Shown here: positions 49,748 through 57,362 of the stretch, piece by piece
How positions within the stretch are numbered: the stretch's first letter is position 1
Layout of the letters: each line of letters begins with the position of its first letter
NCBI RefSeq assembly: GCF_012927745.1
Contig: NZ_JABBKX010000004.1
Span: 62,001 to 126,000, forward strand
From: Neoroseomonas marina
GTDB taxonomy: Bacteria > Pseudomonadota > Alphaproteobacteria > Acetobacterales > Acetobacteraceae
DNA: 64,000 nucleotides
Direction: 5' to 3'
Notes under the pieces: model-generated
Told to the model about the DNA's origin: nothing
Database searches by the model: none
The model's input: only the letters and a program-made list of their open reading frames with translations
Position numbers and translations under genes: made by a program

Positions 49748-50815
49748 ATGGACAAGCCACGCATCGCCATCGTCGGCGCCGGCGCGGTCGGCGGCTATGC
49801 CGGGGCCTACATGGCCCAGGCCGGATACGACGTGACCTTCATCGACCCCTGGCCCGAGCATGTCGAGGCGATGCGGAGCAAGGGCCTGACCATCGCCCAT
49901 CTCAAGGACGTCCCGGAGTTCACCGTGCCGGTGAAGGCGATCCACCTCACCGAGCTGCAGTCCTTCGCGAAGCAGAAGCCGGTCGACATCGCCTTCGTCT
50001 GCATGAAGTCCTACGACACCGCCTGGGCGACGACGATGATCGCGCAGTATCTCGCGCCCGGCGGGTACGTCGTCTCCCTGCAGAACTGCATCAATGAGGA
50101 AGTGATCGCGGGCATCGTCGGCTGGGGCCGGGTGCTGGGCGCGATCGCCTCGCTGATCACGGTGGAACTGACGGGTCCGGGCCTGGTGAAGCGCGCCGCC
50201 GGCAAGTCGGGCGCGTCCCATACCGTCTACCGCGTGGGCGAGCCGCATGGCCGCGTCTCCCCGCGCGCCGAATACATCACCTCGCTGGTGGCGCTGTCGG
50301 ATTCCGCGCTGACCACGACGAACCTCTGGGGCGAGCGCTGGTCGAAGCTCGTCGCCAACGTCATGGGCAACGGCATCGCCGCGGCGACCGGGATGGTCGC
50401 GAAGGACGCCACGGCCGACGATGCGATCCGCGCCTTCGCGGCACGCCTCGGCTCGGAGGCCATTCGCGTCGGCCAGTCCCTCGGCTACGACCTCGAGGAG
50501 ATCCTGCACCTCGATCCCGAGATCATCGCCAAGGCGGGCGAGGGCGATGCCGCGGCCCGCGCGGCCTATGACGCGCAGCGCCTGGCGGACACGCAGAAGC
50601 CGGGCGGCGGTGCGCATCGTGCGTCGATGGGCCAGGACATGGTGAAGGGCCGGCGGACCGAGATCGAGTTCCTCAACGGCTTCGTCGTCGCCAAGGGCAA
50701 GGAAGTCGGCATCGACGCCCGCGCCAATGCCGCGCTGACCGAGATCGTGAAGCGCGTCGAGCGTGGCGAGGTCGCGCCGTCTCCGGATCTCATCCGCGGC
50801 CTGCGACTGAACTGA
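49748..50815 (+). CDS. Ketopantoate reductase-family protein (2-dehydropantoate 2-reductase-like)
   Basis: 355 residues, with GGAAGG before the ATG. IAIVGAGAVGGYAGAYMAQAG is the NADPH-binding motif; DIAFVCMKSYDT, SLQNCINEE and RWSKLVANVMGNGIAAATG (with the catalytic lysine region) follow. It is about 50 residues longer than PanE of E. coli, with an inserted segment around 240-300 (EEILHLDPEIIAKAGEG). The canonical reaction is reduction of 2-dehydropantoate for CoA synthesis, but longer paralogues with other 2-oxo-acid substrates are frequent. It follows the Gfo/Idh gene by 19 bases and may be co-transcribed. Confidence 0.87.
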   Translation: MDKPRIAIVGAGAVGGYAGAYMAQAGYDVTFIDPWPEHVEAMRSKGLTIAHLKDVPEFTVPVKAIHLTELQSFAKQKPVDIAFVCMKSYDTAWATTMIAQYLAPGGYVVSLQNCINEEVIAGIVGWGRVLGAIASLITVELTGPGLVKRAAGKSGASHTVYRVGEPHGRVSPRAEYITSLVALSDSALTTTNLWGERWSKLVANVMGNGIAAATGMVAKDATADDAIRAFAARLGSEAIRVGQSLGYDLEEILHLDPEIIAKAGEGDAAARAAYDAQRLADTQKPGGGAHRASMGQDMVKGRRTEIEFLNGFVVAKGKEVGIDARANAALTEIVKRVERGEVAPSPDLIRGLRLN

Positions 50816-50817
50816 CG

Positions 50818-50940
50818 CGGAGGGGGCTTTGCCCCCTCCGGACCTCCCCCACCAAAGGCCGTAGGGCCTTTGGAAACCATTACCTCGTGGCGGGTTGCAG
50901 AGGCCTTCCGGCCTTTGCCGGAGGGGCGGTGCCCCTCCGG
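50818..50940. repeat. Cluster of GC-rich intergenic palindromes (REP-like)
   Basis: Three perfect hairpins lie in 123 bases. The first is CGGAGGGGGC/GCCCCCTCCG (50818-50827, 50831-50840; 3-base loop). The second is CCAAAGGCC/GGCCTTTGG (50852-50860, 50865-50873). The third is CCGGAGGGGC/GCCCCTCCGG (50918-50927, 50931-50940). A smaller AGGCC/GGCCT (50901-50905, 50910-50914) sits between them. Palindromes of this style are scattered between genes in many high-GC alphaproteobacteria. The first may terminate the preceding gene. Confidence 0.6.
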
Positions 50941-51003
50941 TATTGCCAGCCTGACCGGCCGGCGCGACGTTCCCTCCAGGAACACTCAGGGGAAGGAAGC
51001 GCC

Positions 51004-51777
51004 ATGACCAATCCGATGGCCCTCACGGGCCGCACCATCATCGTCACCGGTACCGGGCAGGGGATCGGCCGGGCCATCTCGGAACTCGTACTCGAACTCG
51101 GCGGCAACCTCGTCATGGTCGAGCGCAACCCGGAGACCTTCGCGGCCGTCTCCGGCGCGCTCGCCGGCGACCGGACGCTCGCCATCCAGGGCGACGTGAC
51201 GGACGAGGTCGTTTGCGCCCGCATCGTCGATGACGCCGCGGCCCGCTTCGGCGCCGTGCACGGCCTGGTCAACAACGCCGGCATCACGCGGCCCGCGATG
51301 ATCGAGAAGATGACCCTGCCGCAGTGGCAGGCCGTGATCGACGTGAACCTGACCGCCTGCCACCTGATGCAGCAGGCCGTGGGCCGGCACATGATCGCGC
51401 GCGCCAAGGCGGGCGAGCAGCGGCCCGGGGCGATCGTCAACATCTCCTCGACCGCCGGGAAGCGCGGATCGATCGGCCAGGTGAATTATTCGGCGGCGAA
51501 GTCCGGGCTCTACGGCATCACGATGACGGCGGCGCTGGAATGGGCGCGCTACGGCATCCGCGTGAACAGTGTCGGCTTCGGCACGGTCGAGACGCCGATG
51601 ACCGAGACCATCCGTTCCGACCGGTTCCGGGACCGCACGCTGGCGCGCATCCCGCTGGGACGCATCGCCACGCCGAAGGAGGTGGCGCCGCTGATCTGCT
51701 TCCTGCTGTCCGAGGGCGCGTCCTTCATCACCGGGCAGAACTGGCTGGAGGACGGCGGGAGCCACATGCAACCGTGA
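51004..51777 (+). CDS. SDR-family short-chain dehydrogenase/reductase
   Basis: 257 residues from the ATG at 51004, with GGGGAAGGAAG upstream; in-frame upstream sequence belongs to the palindrome cluster and is not coding. TGTGQGIG at 15-22 binds NAD(P), NNAG is at 90-93, and the catalytic Ser-Tyr-Lys is Ser149 (NISST), Tyr162 and Lys166 (YSAAK). The C-terminus ITGQNWLEDGG is a classical SDR end. It is a typical cytosolic oxidoreductase of FabG-like type with unknown substrate. It stands alone between two palindrome clusters, transcribed towards lpxB. Confidence 0.92.
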   Translation: MTNPMALTGRTIIVTGTGQGIGRAISELVLELGGNLVMVERNPETFAAVSGALAGDRTLAIQGDVTDEVVCARIVDDAAARFGAVHGLVNNAGITRPAMIEKMTLPQWQAVIDVNLTACHLMQQAVGRHMIARAKAGEQRPGAIVNISSTAGKRGSIGQVNYSAAKSGLYGITMTAALEWARYGIRVNSVGFGTVETPMTETIRSDRFRDRTLARIPLGRIATPKEVAPLICFLLSEGASFITGQNWLEDGGSHMQP

Positions 51778-51780
51778 AGG

Positions 51781-51885
51781 GCAGGGGGGAGAAGGGAACT
51801 TCTCCCCCCTGCACCCCCCTCAACCTTCGTTGGAACCAAGTATCCAAATAAGGGAGGGGGATCGGGGGAGGTTCTCCTCCCCCGA
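51781..51885. repeat. Palindrome pair between SDR gene and lpxB (possible terminators)
   Basis: A perfect 14-base stem GCAGGGGGGAGAAG (51781-51794) with CTTCTCCCCCCTGC (51799-51812), loop GGAA, lies a few bases after the SDR stop. A second, TCGGGGGAGG (51862-51871) with CCTCCCCCGA (51876-51885), loop TTCT, ends three bases before the lpxB stop on the opposite strand. One hairpin per convergent gene fits termination; their style resembles the cluster at 50.8 kb. Confidence 0.6.
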
Positions 51886-51887
51886 CC

Positions 51888-53042
51888 TTATTCCTTGATC
51901 GCCTTCAGCACGGCCTCGGCCGCCGCATCCGACGGCAGCCCTTCCGGCGCGCGCAGCTTCCCCAGCGCCTCGGCGAACCCCGCGCGCTGCGCCTCTGCCA
52001 CCGTAGGGTCGAGCATCGGCCGCAGCAGCGCCTCGGCCAGTGCCTCGGGCGTGCAGGCCTCCTGGATGCGTTCGGGCACCACCTCGCGCTCCGCCAGCAG
52101 GTTCACCAGTGAGGCATGCGGCACCTTCACCAGCCGCCGGACGATCGCCGCGGTGATGGGGTTCACGCGATAGGCGACGACATGCGGGATGCTCGCCACC
52201 GCCATCTCCAGCGACGAGGTGCCGGACTTGATCAGCCCCGCGCCGCCTGACCGCGCGACGGCGGCGAAGGCGTCGTGCTTGGCATCGTTGCCCTCGACGA
52301 GGATCGGGGCGGCGGGCCAGTCCGCGGCGACGCGGCGTACCGTCTCGGCGACGATCGGTGCCACGGGCACGACGGGACGCAGGCCGGGCAGCTTCTCCGA
52401 GGCGATGCGCAGCGCCGCGCCGAAGATCGGCAGCAGGCGCGATGCCTCCATGCGTCGGCTGCCGGGCATGACGATGATGGGGCGTTCCTCTCCGCGCAGG
52501 CCGTGCGCGGTGCGGAAGCGTTCCGCGTCGCCGGCATCCGCTCCGCTTTCCAGCACCGGATGGCCGACGAAGGTCACGGGTATGCCGGCGGCCTCGAAGA
52601 AGATCGGCTCGAAGGGCAGGAGGCAGAGGATGCGATCCACCTTCTCCTTCAGCTTCACCACGCGCCCCGGCCGCCAGGCCCAGACCTGGGGCGCGACGTA
52701 GTGCACGATCGGTACGCCGGTCGATCGGATCATCGCAGCGAGCCGCAGCGTGAAGCCCGGGCTGTCGATCGTCACCAGCACGGCGGGGCGCTTCGCCGTC
52801 ACGTCCGCCGCAGCCTCGGCCAGCAGGCGCTTGAGGCGGAAGACCTTGGGCAGCACCTCGAGCAGCCCCATCAGCGCGAGCTCGCGATAGTCGAACAGGC
52901 TGGGGACGCCCTGCTCGGCCATGCGCGGCCCGCCGATGCCGGCGAAGTCGAGGTCCGGGCGCTTGCGGCGCAGCGCCGCGATCAGCCGCGCGCCGAGGAC
53001 GTCGCCCGAGGCTTCGCCGGCGACGATGTAGACCAGCGTCAT
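51888..53042 (-). CDS. lpxB: Lipid-A-disaccharide synthase
   Basis: 384 residues from the ATG at 53042, overlapping the upstream stop by ATGA. LpxB (GT19) signatures are VYIVAGEASGDVLGARLI, FAGIGGPRMAEQG, DSPGFTLRLA, IVHYVAPQVWAWRPGR, CLLPFEPIFFEAAGI, FVGHPVLE, LPGSRR-type MPGSRRMEA, GLIKSGTSSLEMAV and VPHASLVNLLAER. It joins lipid X and UDP-diacylglucosamine into the disaccharide of lipid A on the inner-membrane cytosolic face. Its presence shows a Gram-negative outer membrane with LPS. Unusually for alphaproteobacteria, it is not next to lpxA/lpxI here but downstream of a nitrilase-family gene. Confidence 0.95.
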   Translation of the reverse strand: MTLVYIVAGEASGDVLGARLIAALRRKRPDLDFAGIGGPRMAEQGVPSLFDYRELALMGLLEVLPKVFRLKRLLAEAAADVTAKRPAVLVTIDSPGFTLRLAAMIRSTGVPIVHYVAPQVWAWRPGRVVKLKEKVDRILCLLPFEPIFFEAAGIPVTFVGHPVLESGADAGDAERFRTAHGLRGEERPIIVMPGSRRMEASRLLPIFGAALRIASEKLPGLRPVVPVAPIVAETVRRVAADWPAAPILVEGNDAKHDAFAAVARSGGAGLIKSGTSSLEMAVASIPHVVAYRVNPITAAIVRRLVKVPHASLVNLLAEREVVPERIQEACTPEALAEALLRPMLDPTVAEAQRAGFAEALGKLRAPEGLPSDAAAEAVLKAIKE

Positions 53043-53938
53043 GCGAATGCCGCCGGCGTCGCCGGGCGGAAGGGGCGCGCGGGCCAGTCGCGGTGGTTGC
53101 GCACCTGGCCGTCGGCGCGCACCGCCGCAATCTTCGCCGGGTCGAGCCGGCAGAACACCCATTCCTCCTGGTCGAGCGCGCCGCGCGCCAGCACGCCGTC
53201 CTCCGGGAAGCCGCGATCCACCGGGCCGAAGACCGCCGCATGGCCGCGATTCACGTCGAGCGCGGCCGACCACGGGGCCGTGCCGACGGTCGGCGTGATG
53301 GCGACGTAGCACTGGTTCTCCATCGCCCGCGCCGCGGCGCCAACACGCACGCGGTTGAAGCCGTGCATGGAATCCGTGCAGGAGGGTGCCAGGATCGCCC
53401 AGGCGCCGGCCTCGACCTGCACCCGAACATGCTTGGGGAATTCCACGTCGTAGCAGACGGAGATGCCGATCCGCCCCCAGGGCGTGTCGAACACCTGCGG
53501 ATCGCTGCCCTGCGAGACGCCCCAGCGCTCGGCCTCGAAGCGCGTCATGGCGCGCTTGTCCTGGAACGCGATACGGCCATCCGGGGCGATGAGCGGCGCG
53601 CGGTTCACCACGCGCCCGTCCTCGGCGGGCATCGGCAGCGTGCCGGGGATCAGCCAGACGCCGAGCCGCCGCGCGGCCTCGCGCATCGTCGCGAGAATGT
53701 CGGGCGCGGCCGCGACCATGGCCGCGAGCTCGGTCCGCTCGTCGGCGGCGTCACCGCCGGCCAGCGCGGCGCCGAGCTCGACGCAGGCATACTCCGGCAG
53801 CACGAGTAGGTCGGCCTGCGCCCGCCCGGCTTCGAGGCGCTGCTCGAGCGCGCGCCCGAAGGCCGCGACGCCTTCGGGGCGGCCGACACCGTATTGCAGT
53901 AGCCCGAGCCGCAGCGGCTTCGCCTCGGGCGTGCTCAC
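53039..53938 (-). CDS. Carbon-nitrogen hydrolase (nitrilase superfamily)
   Basis: 299 residues; both ends overlap neighbours by ATGA. The catalytic triad is complete: Glu49 (VLPEYA), Lys128 (QDKRAMTRFE) and Cys162 (ISVCYDVEFP). These motifs and the DSMHGFNRVRVGAAARAMENQCY segment place it in the nitrilase superfamily, in the amidase-like branches. It hydrolyses a non-peptide C-N bond of an amide or carbamoyl compound in the cytosol. It lies in one operon with a GNAT acetyltransferase upstream and lpxB downstream; this GNAT-nitrilase pairing occurs in other bacteria too, but the substrate is not known. Confidence 0.92.
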   Translation of the reverse strand: MSTPEAKPLRLGLLQYGVGRPEGVAAFGRALEQRLEAGRAQADLLVLPEYACVELGAALAGGDAADERTELAAMVAAAPDILATMREAARRLGVWLIPGTLPMPAEDGRVVNRAPLIAPDGRIAFQDKRAMTRFEAERWGVSQGSDPQVFDTPWGRIGISVCYDVEFPKHVRVQVEAGAWAILAPSCTDSMHGFNRVRVGAAARAMENQCYVAITPTVGTAPWSAALDVNRGHAAVFGPVDRGFPEDGVLARGALDQEEWVFCRLDPAKIAAVRADGQVRNHRDWPARPFRPATPAAFA

Positions 53939-54534
53939 AGCGGGTCCTTCACCCAGAAGCCGAGGGCGTGCGGCGTCTTGCGGTCGTCACCAACCTCCTG
54001 CCAGTCGAAGACCAGCGAAACGTCACCGCGGCGTTCGTAGCCGCGCTTACGCCAGAATGCGTCCAGCGGAACATACGCCTTCGGCCGGCGCGGATCGTTG
54101 TCATTGCGCGTGACGGAGCAGAAGGCTGCTGCCTGGAGGCCGAGCGCGCGGGCATGCGCCTCCCGCAACTCGAAGAACCGCACGCCGGCCCCGCGGCCAC
54201 GATAGTCGGCCAACAGCACGCTCTCGCCGAAATAGCACCAGCGCGAGGGATCCAACCCACGGGACCGGAAGGCCTGCGGCACGACCTCCTCCGCTTCCGT
54301 CATCGGCTGGCATGTGGCGCAGCCGACCACCTGGTCCCCGTCGAAGGCGGCGATCAGCGCCGCGCCCGGGCTCTCGGCGAAGGCAACGAGGTAGGTCTCC
54401 TCGTAGGCGGGGTTGCCCTCATAGAGGTAGGGCCACTCCCGGAAGACGGCGATGCGCAGCCGCGCAAGGTCGGCCAGCCGATCGCGCAGCGCCGCACCGC
54501 GCAGCGTTTCGAAGCGGAGGTGGACAGGTTCCAT
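53935..54534 (-). CDS. GNAT-family N-acetyltransferase
   Basis: 199 residues from the ATG at 54534 (MEPVHLRFETL); an in-frame ATG at 54546 would add four residues. The acetyl-CoA pyrophosphate loop is in motif A, ESVLLADYRGRGAGVRFFELRE, preceded by strand VVGCATCQP and followed by FWRKRGYERRG and a final beta strand. It would acetylate an amine, perhaps of the compound handled by the coupled nitrilase-family enzyme, whose gene overlaps this one by ATGA. It is divergent from the SemiSWEET gene with only 49 bases between starts. Confidence 0.87.
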   Translation of the reverse strand: MEPVHLRFETLRGAALRDRLADLARLRIAVFREWPYLYEGNPAYEETYLVAFAESPGAALIAAFDGDQVVGCATCQPMTEAEEVVPQAFRSRGLDPSRWCYFGESVLLADYRGRGAGVRFFELREAHARALGLQAAAFCSVTRNDNDPRRPKAYVPLDAFWRKRGYERRGDVSLVFDWQEVGDDRKTPHALGFWVKDPL

Positions 54535-54583
54535 GGCCCGATGCATAGGGGCGCCCCCGCCGCCGGGAAAGGGGGGAGGCATC

Positions 54584-54838
54584 ATGAACCCCATCGAAGT
54601 CCTCGGCCTGGCCGCTGGTGCGCTCACCACGACAGCCTATCTGCCACAGGCCGTGCGCACGCTGCGCAGCGGCAGCGCGCGGGACCTCAGCCTCGCGATG
54701 CTGCTGCTGCTGATCACCGGCATCGTCCTGTGGCTCGCTTATGGGGCGCTGGCCGGATTGCCCGCCGTCGTCGCCGCGAATGCGGCGACGCTGCTGCTGA
54801 CGCTGCCCATCCTGTGGGTGAAGCTGCGCCGCGGCTGA
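54584..54838 (+). CDS. SemiSWEET-family transporter (PQ-loop repeat)
   Basis: 84 residues from the ATG at 54584, with a strong GGGGGGAGG 4-5 bases upstream. Three predicted transmembrane helices form a single MtN3/SWEET triple-helix bundle: VLGLAAGALTTTAYLPQAV with the conserved Pro-Gln, LSLAMLLLLITGIVLWLAYG, and VVAANAATLLLTLPILWV. Bacterial SemiSWEETs dimerise and carry sugars such as sucrose or glucose by facilitated diffusion in the inner membrane. It is a single-gene unit convergent with the FGE-fold gene; three bases separate the two ends. Confidence 0.92.
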   Translation: MNPIEVLGLAAGALTTTAYLPQAVRTLRSGSARDLSLAMLLLLITGIVLWLAYGALAGLPAVVAANAATLLLTLPILWVKLRRG

Positions 54839-54841
54839 ACC

Positions 54842-55828
54842 TCAGCGTTCGCGCACCAGGCGGAAGCCTGCGAAGTTGAATCGGTCCGTCGCATGCCCGC
54901 GCGCGCGGTTGCCGGCCCGGACATACCAGGGGAGATGGCTCCAGGACCCGCCCCGCATCATGCGGGTGGCGCAGTCCCCCGTGGTGCGGGTTGCGCCGTC
55001 GCTCGACTGTCCCGACAGGTCCGGATTGAGGCAGTCCATCGTCCACTGCCAGACATTGCCGAGCATGTCGTAGAGCCCGAACGGGTTGGGCCGGAAGCTG
55101 CCGACGGGCGCGGTGTAGACGAAGCCGTCGTTGCAGCGGAACGAGAATTGCGGCCGCCGGTCGAGGTTCAGCGCCGAGGCGAGGGTGAGGTCCGCGACAT
55201 TGGCGAACTGGCAGGCCTGCGAATTCGCATCGCCCCAGAAGCGCGCTCCCGTGGTCCCCGCCCGTGCCGCATACTCCCACTCCGCCTCGCTCGGCAGGCG
55301 GTAGACATGCCCGGTCCGGCGCGAGAGCCACTCGGCATAGGCGTTGGCATCCTCCCAGCTCACGCAGACGACGGGGTGATTGTCGGCCTGCGAGAATCCC
55401 GGGTCGCGCCAGTTCAGGCCGGCCCGCTCGAGGTATTCGTAGGAGGAGCCGTTGTTCGAGAATGCCCAGCAGCTGCTGCCCGGCGCATAGCCGGTGGCGG
55501 CGACGAAGGCCGCGAACTCGCCGCGGGTCACCGGACGCGCCGCCATCGCCAGCCCCGGGGCGATGGTGACGCGCGTCTGCGGCGAGGAGCGTCCGCGGAC
55601 ATCGACGGGAACGGTCTCCCGTTCCTCCTCGCCGGCGGGCACGCCCATGGTGAAGGTGCCGCGCGGCAGCATCACCATCTCGGGGCAGTCCTGGCAGTCC
55701 CGGACGGTGGGCGGGGTCGGGGTGGCCGGCGCCTGCGCCCCCGCAGGCAAGGAACACAGAAGCAGCGCGAGCAGGACAAATCCTCTCCCGATCCCGATCC
55801 TTCCGTCGTGCATGGCGTCCTTGGGCAT
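54842..55828 (-). CDS. Secreted formylglycine-generating-enzyme-fold (SUMF1) protein lacking the FGE cysteines
   Basis: 328 residues from the ATG at 55828 with GGAG 7 bases upstream. A signal peptide (GFVLLALLLCSLPAGAQA) sends it to the periplasm. The SUMF1 fold shows MVMLPRGTFTMGVPAGEEER, the ARPVTRGEFAAFV helix, HPVVCVSWEDANAYAEWLS, YRLPSEAEWEYAARAG and NPFGLYDMLGNVWQW. The strand MMRGGSWSHLPWYVRAGNR carries no cysteines where FGE has its two catalytic ones, so sulfatase activation is not expected. Several other cysteines could form disulfides. A carbohydrate- or peptide-binding role is possible. It follows the COG0523 gene on the same strand. Confidence 0.9.
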   Translation of the reverse strand: MPKDAMHDGRIGIGRGFVLLALLLCSLPAGAQAPATPTPPTVRDCQDCPEMVMLPRGTFTMGVPAGEEERETVPVDVRGRSSPQTRVTIAPGLAMAARPVTRGEFAAFVAATGYAPGSSCWAFSNNGSSYEYLERAGLNWRDPGFSQADNHPVVCVSWEDANAYAEWLSRRTGHVYRLPSEAEWEYAARAGTTGARFWGDANSQACQFANVADLTLASALNLDRRPQFSFRCNDGFVYTAPVGSFRPNPFGLYDMLGNVWQWTMDCLNPDLSGQSSDGATRTTGDCATRMMRGGSWSHLPWYVRAGNRARGHATDRFNFAGFRLVRER

Positions 55829-55842
55829 ATCACGGCTCCGAT

Positions 55843-55862
55843 ACTACACGAGTATGTGTAGT
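55843..55862 (-). terminator. Perfect inverted repeat between COG0523 gene and FGE-fold gene
   Basis: ACTACAC and GTGTAGT (55843-55849, 55856-55862) form a 7-base stem with a 6-base loop. The sequence is strikingly AT-rich for this window. It starts 10 bases after the COG0523 stop, so it may end that transcript. On the minus strand it runs into TAGTATC, a 7-mer also present in the palindrome next to the Zur-like gene, so an operator for the downstream gene is an alternative. Confidence 0.4.
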
Positions 55863-55871
55863 TTCTCGTTG

Positions 55872-56918
55872 TCAGCGCCCGGATTCCCGCCCGGTTTCGG
55901 CGGCCTCTCGCGCGGATGTGACGAATGACACGAGTCCGGCCTCCACCACCTCGCGCGGGAGGTTGCGCAGGACGAAGGTGATTCTCGACCGTCGGTCGTG
56001 ACCCGGGGGCCATGTCGCCAGCATGGCGGGTGGATGGAAGACGTGCTGCACGCCATGGATGGCGACGGGCCGGTCCTTGCCCTCCAGGTTCAGCAGACCC
56101 TTCACCCGCAGCACGCTGTCCCCCCGGGTGACGGCCAGCATCTCGAGCCAGGTCGCCACGCCCTGCCAGGGCAGGGGCTCGTCGAAGACGAGGCCGAAGG
56201 CGTGGATCGCGGCGTCGTGGCGGTTCGGGTCGTGGTGGTGATGATGATGATGGTGCCCGCGCGCCGCCTCGGCCGTGAGCCAGGTCGCGACCTCGGGGAT
56301 GCGGCCTTCGGCCGTGAAGCCGCCGAGGCCGAGCAGCGTCGCCGGCGCAATCGCCCCGGCAACGGCGCGCAACACGGGCGCGACCGGATTCAACCCCGCG
56401 AGCCGCGCCTCAAGCGCCGCCACATCGGCCGGATCCGACAGGTCGGTCTTGGTCAGCACGATGCGATCGGCCATGGCGGCCTGCTTCACGGCTTCGGCCT
56501 GGGTGTCGAGCGTGGCCTGGCCTGCCACCGCATCGACCAGCGTCACCACCCCGTCGAGGGCGTAGACCGACAGGACGACCGGATCGGACATCAGCGTCTG
56601 CAGGATCGGCGCGGGATCGGCGAGGCCGGTCGTCTCGACCACCACGCGCGTGAGCACCCGGCCGTCCTGGGCCCGCGCCGCGAGGTCGCGCAGCGCCCGC
56701 ACCAGGTCGCCGCGGACCGTGCAGCACAGGCACCCCGCGTTCAGCAGGACGGTGTCCTCGTCCAGACGCTCGACCAGCAGGTGATCGAGGCCGATCTCGC
56801 CGAACTCGTTGATCAGCACGGCCGTGCCGGCCATCTCCGGCGCCTTGAGCAGCCGGTTCAGCAACGTCGTCTTCCCGGCGCCGAGGAAGCCCGTCAGCAC
56901 CGTGACCGGGATCTTCAT
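55872..56918 (-). CDS. COG0523-family GTPase (CobW/ZigA-like metal chaperone)
   Basis: 348 residues from the ATG at 56918, overlapping the hisI stop (ATGA). The G1 loop GFLGAGKTT is at 10-18, the family metal motif Cys63-Leu-Cys65-Cys66 (NAGCLCCT) binds zinc, and TKTDL is the guanine-specificity motif. A run of eight histidines (residues near 235-242, [12 protein letters not shown]) is a typical zinc-buffering insert of this family. The C-terminal CobW_C domain ends with ITFVLRNLP. Such GTPases deliver metal to target enzymes under zinc shortage. Location directly after hisI and beside a Zur-like gene supports a zinc role. Confidence 0.93.
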   Translation of the reverse strand: MKIPVTVLTGFLGAGKTTLLNRLLKAPEMAGTAVLINEFGEIGLDHLLVERLDEDTVLLNAGCLCCTVRGDLVRALRDLAARAQDGRVLTRVVVETTGLADPAPILQTLMSDPVVLSVYALDGVVTLVDAVAGQATLDTQAEAVKQAAMADRIVLTKTDLSDPADVAALEARLAGLNPVAPVLRAVAGAIAPATLLGLGGFTAEGRIPEVATWLTAEAARGHHHHHHHHDPNRHDAAIHAFGLVFDEPLPWQGVATWLEMLAVTRGDSVLRVKGLLNLEGKDRPVAIHGVQHVFHPPAMLATWPPGHDRRSRITFVLRNLPREVVEAGLVSFVTSAREAAETGRESGR

Positions 56919-57319
56919 GCGCCGTAGAGCGCCTTGGGATCGACCTCGGGTTCGGCGATGGTCGCGAGCTCCTCGCCCCGGATCGCCCGGAAGAAGCAGT
57001 TGTGCCGCCCGGTGTGGCAGGCGACGCCCGTCTGGTCGACCAGCGCGAGCAGCGTGTCCCCGTCGCAATCGACCCGAAGGTCCACCAGCCGCTGCACCTG
57101 GCCGGAGGTCTCCCCCTTGCGCCACAGCGCCTGGCGCGAGCGGGACCAGTAGCACACGCGCCCGGTCGCCAGCGTCTCGGCCACCGCCTCGGCGTTCATC
57201 CAGGCCATCATCAGGACCTCGCCCGTGTCGTGCTGCTGGGCGATGCAGGCGACGAGGCCGTTGGCGTCGAAGCGGACGGCGTCGAGGAAACGCGCCGCGG
57301 CGGTTGCGGTGGTGCTCAT
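56915..57319 (-). CDS. hisI: Phosphoribosyl-AMP cyclohydrolase
   Basis: 134 residues from the ATG at 57319 ([15 protein letters not shown]). HisI signatures are [35 protein letters not shown] and [14 protein letters not shown] [15 protein letters not shown]. Zinc ligands Cys85, Cys101 and Cys108 ([10 protein letters not shown]) are all present. It opens the ring of phosphoribosyl-AMP in histidine synthesis. The gene is away from other his genes and is coupled to a metal-chaperone GTPase, divergent from a Zur-like regulator. That is the arrangement reported for zinc-responsive HisI copies; whether a second hisI exists cannot be seen here. Confidence 0.95.
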   Translation of the reverse strand: MSTTATAAARFLDAVRFDANGLVACIAQQHDTGEVLMMAWMNAEAVAETLATGRVCYWSRSRQALWRKGETSGQVQRLVDLRVDCDGDTLLALVDQTGVACHTGRHNCFFRAIRGEELATIAEPEVDPKALYGA

Positions 57320-57362
57320 GGCGTCACGATATAGTATCACGCGACGTGAACGGGAAACGCGC
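57320..57362. promoter_or_regulatory. Divergent hisI/zur promoter region with candidate Zur operator
   Basis: Only 43 bases separate the two divergent start codons. The centre holds GATATAGTATC (57328-57338), a near-palindrome (GATA/TATC around a 3-base core) and the most AT-rich spot nearby. Fur-family operators are short AT-rich dyads of this kind. One site could repress both directions when zinc is plentiful. Confidence 0.5.

Noticed and set aside
46039-49770. A 1243-codon minus-strand open frame covering secDF and the Gfo/Idh gene.
   Set aside because: It is a shadow frame: its protein is low-complexity Arg/Gly/Ala, and it overlaps two well-supported genes in other frames.
50818-50940. 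CRISPR array.
   Set aside because: The repeats are individual hairpins of different sequence, without equal spacing or shared direct repeats.
54842-55828. Sulfatase-modifying enzyme.
   Set aside because: The two catalytic cysteines are missing and no sulfatase gene is near.
55872-56918. The eight-histidine run as a cloning-tag artefact.
   Set aside because: It lies inside the natural histidine-rich loop position of COG0523 proteins and both flanks are native family sequence.
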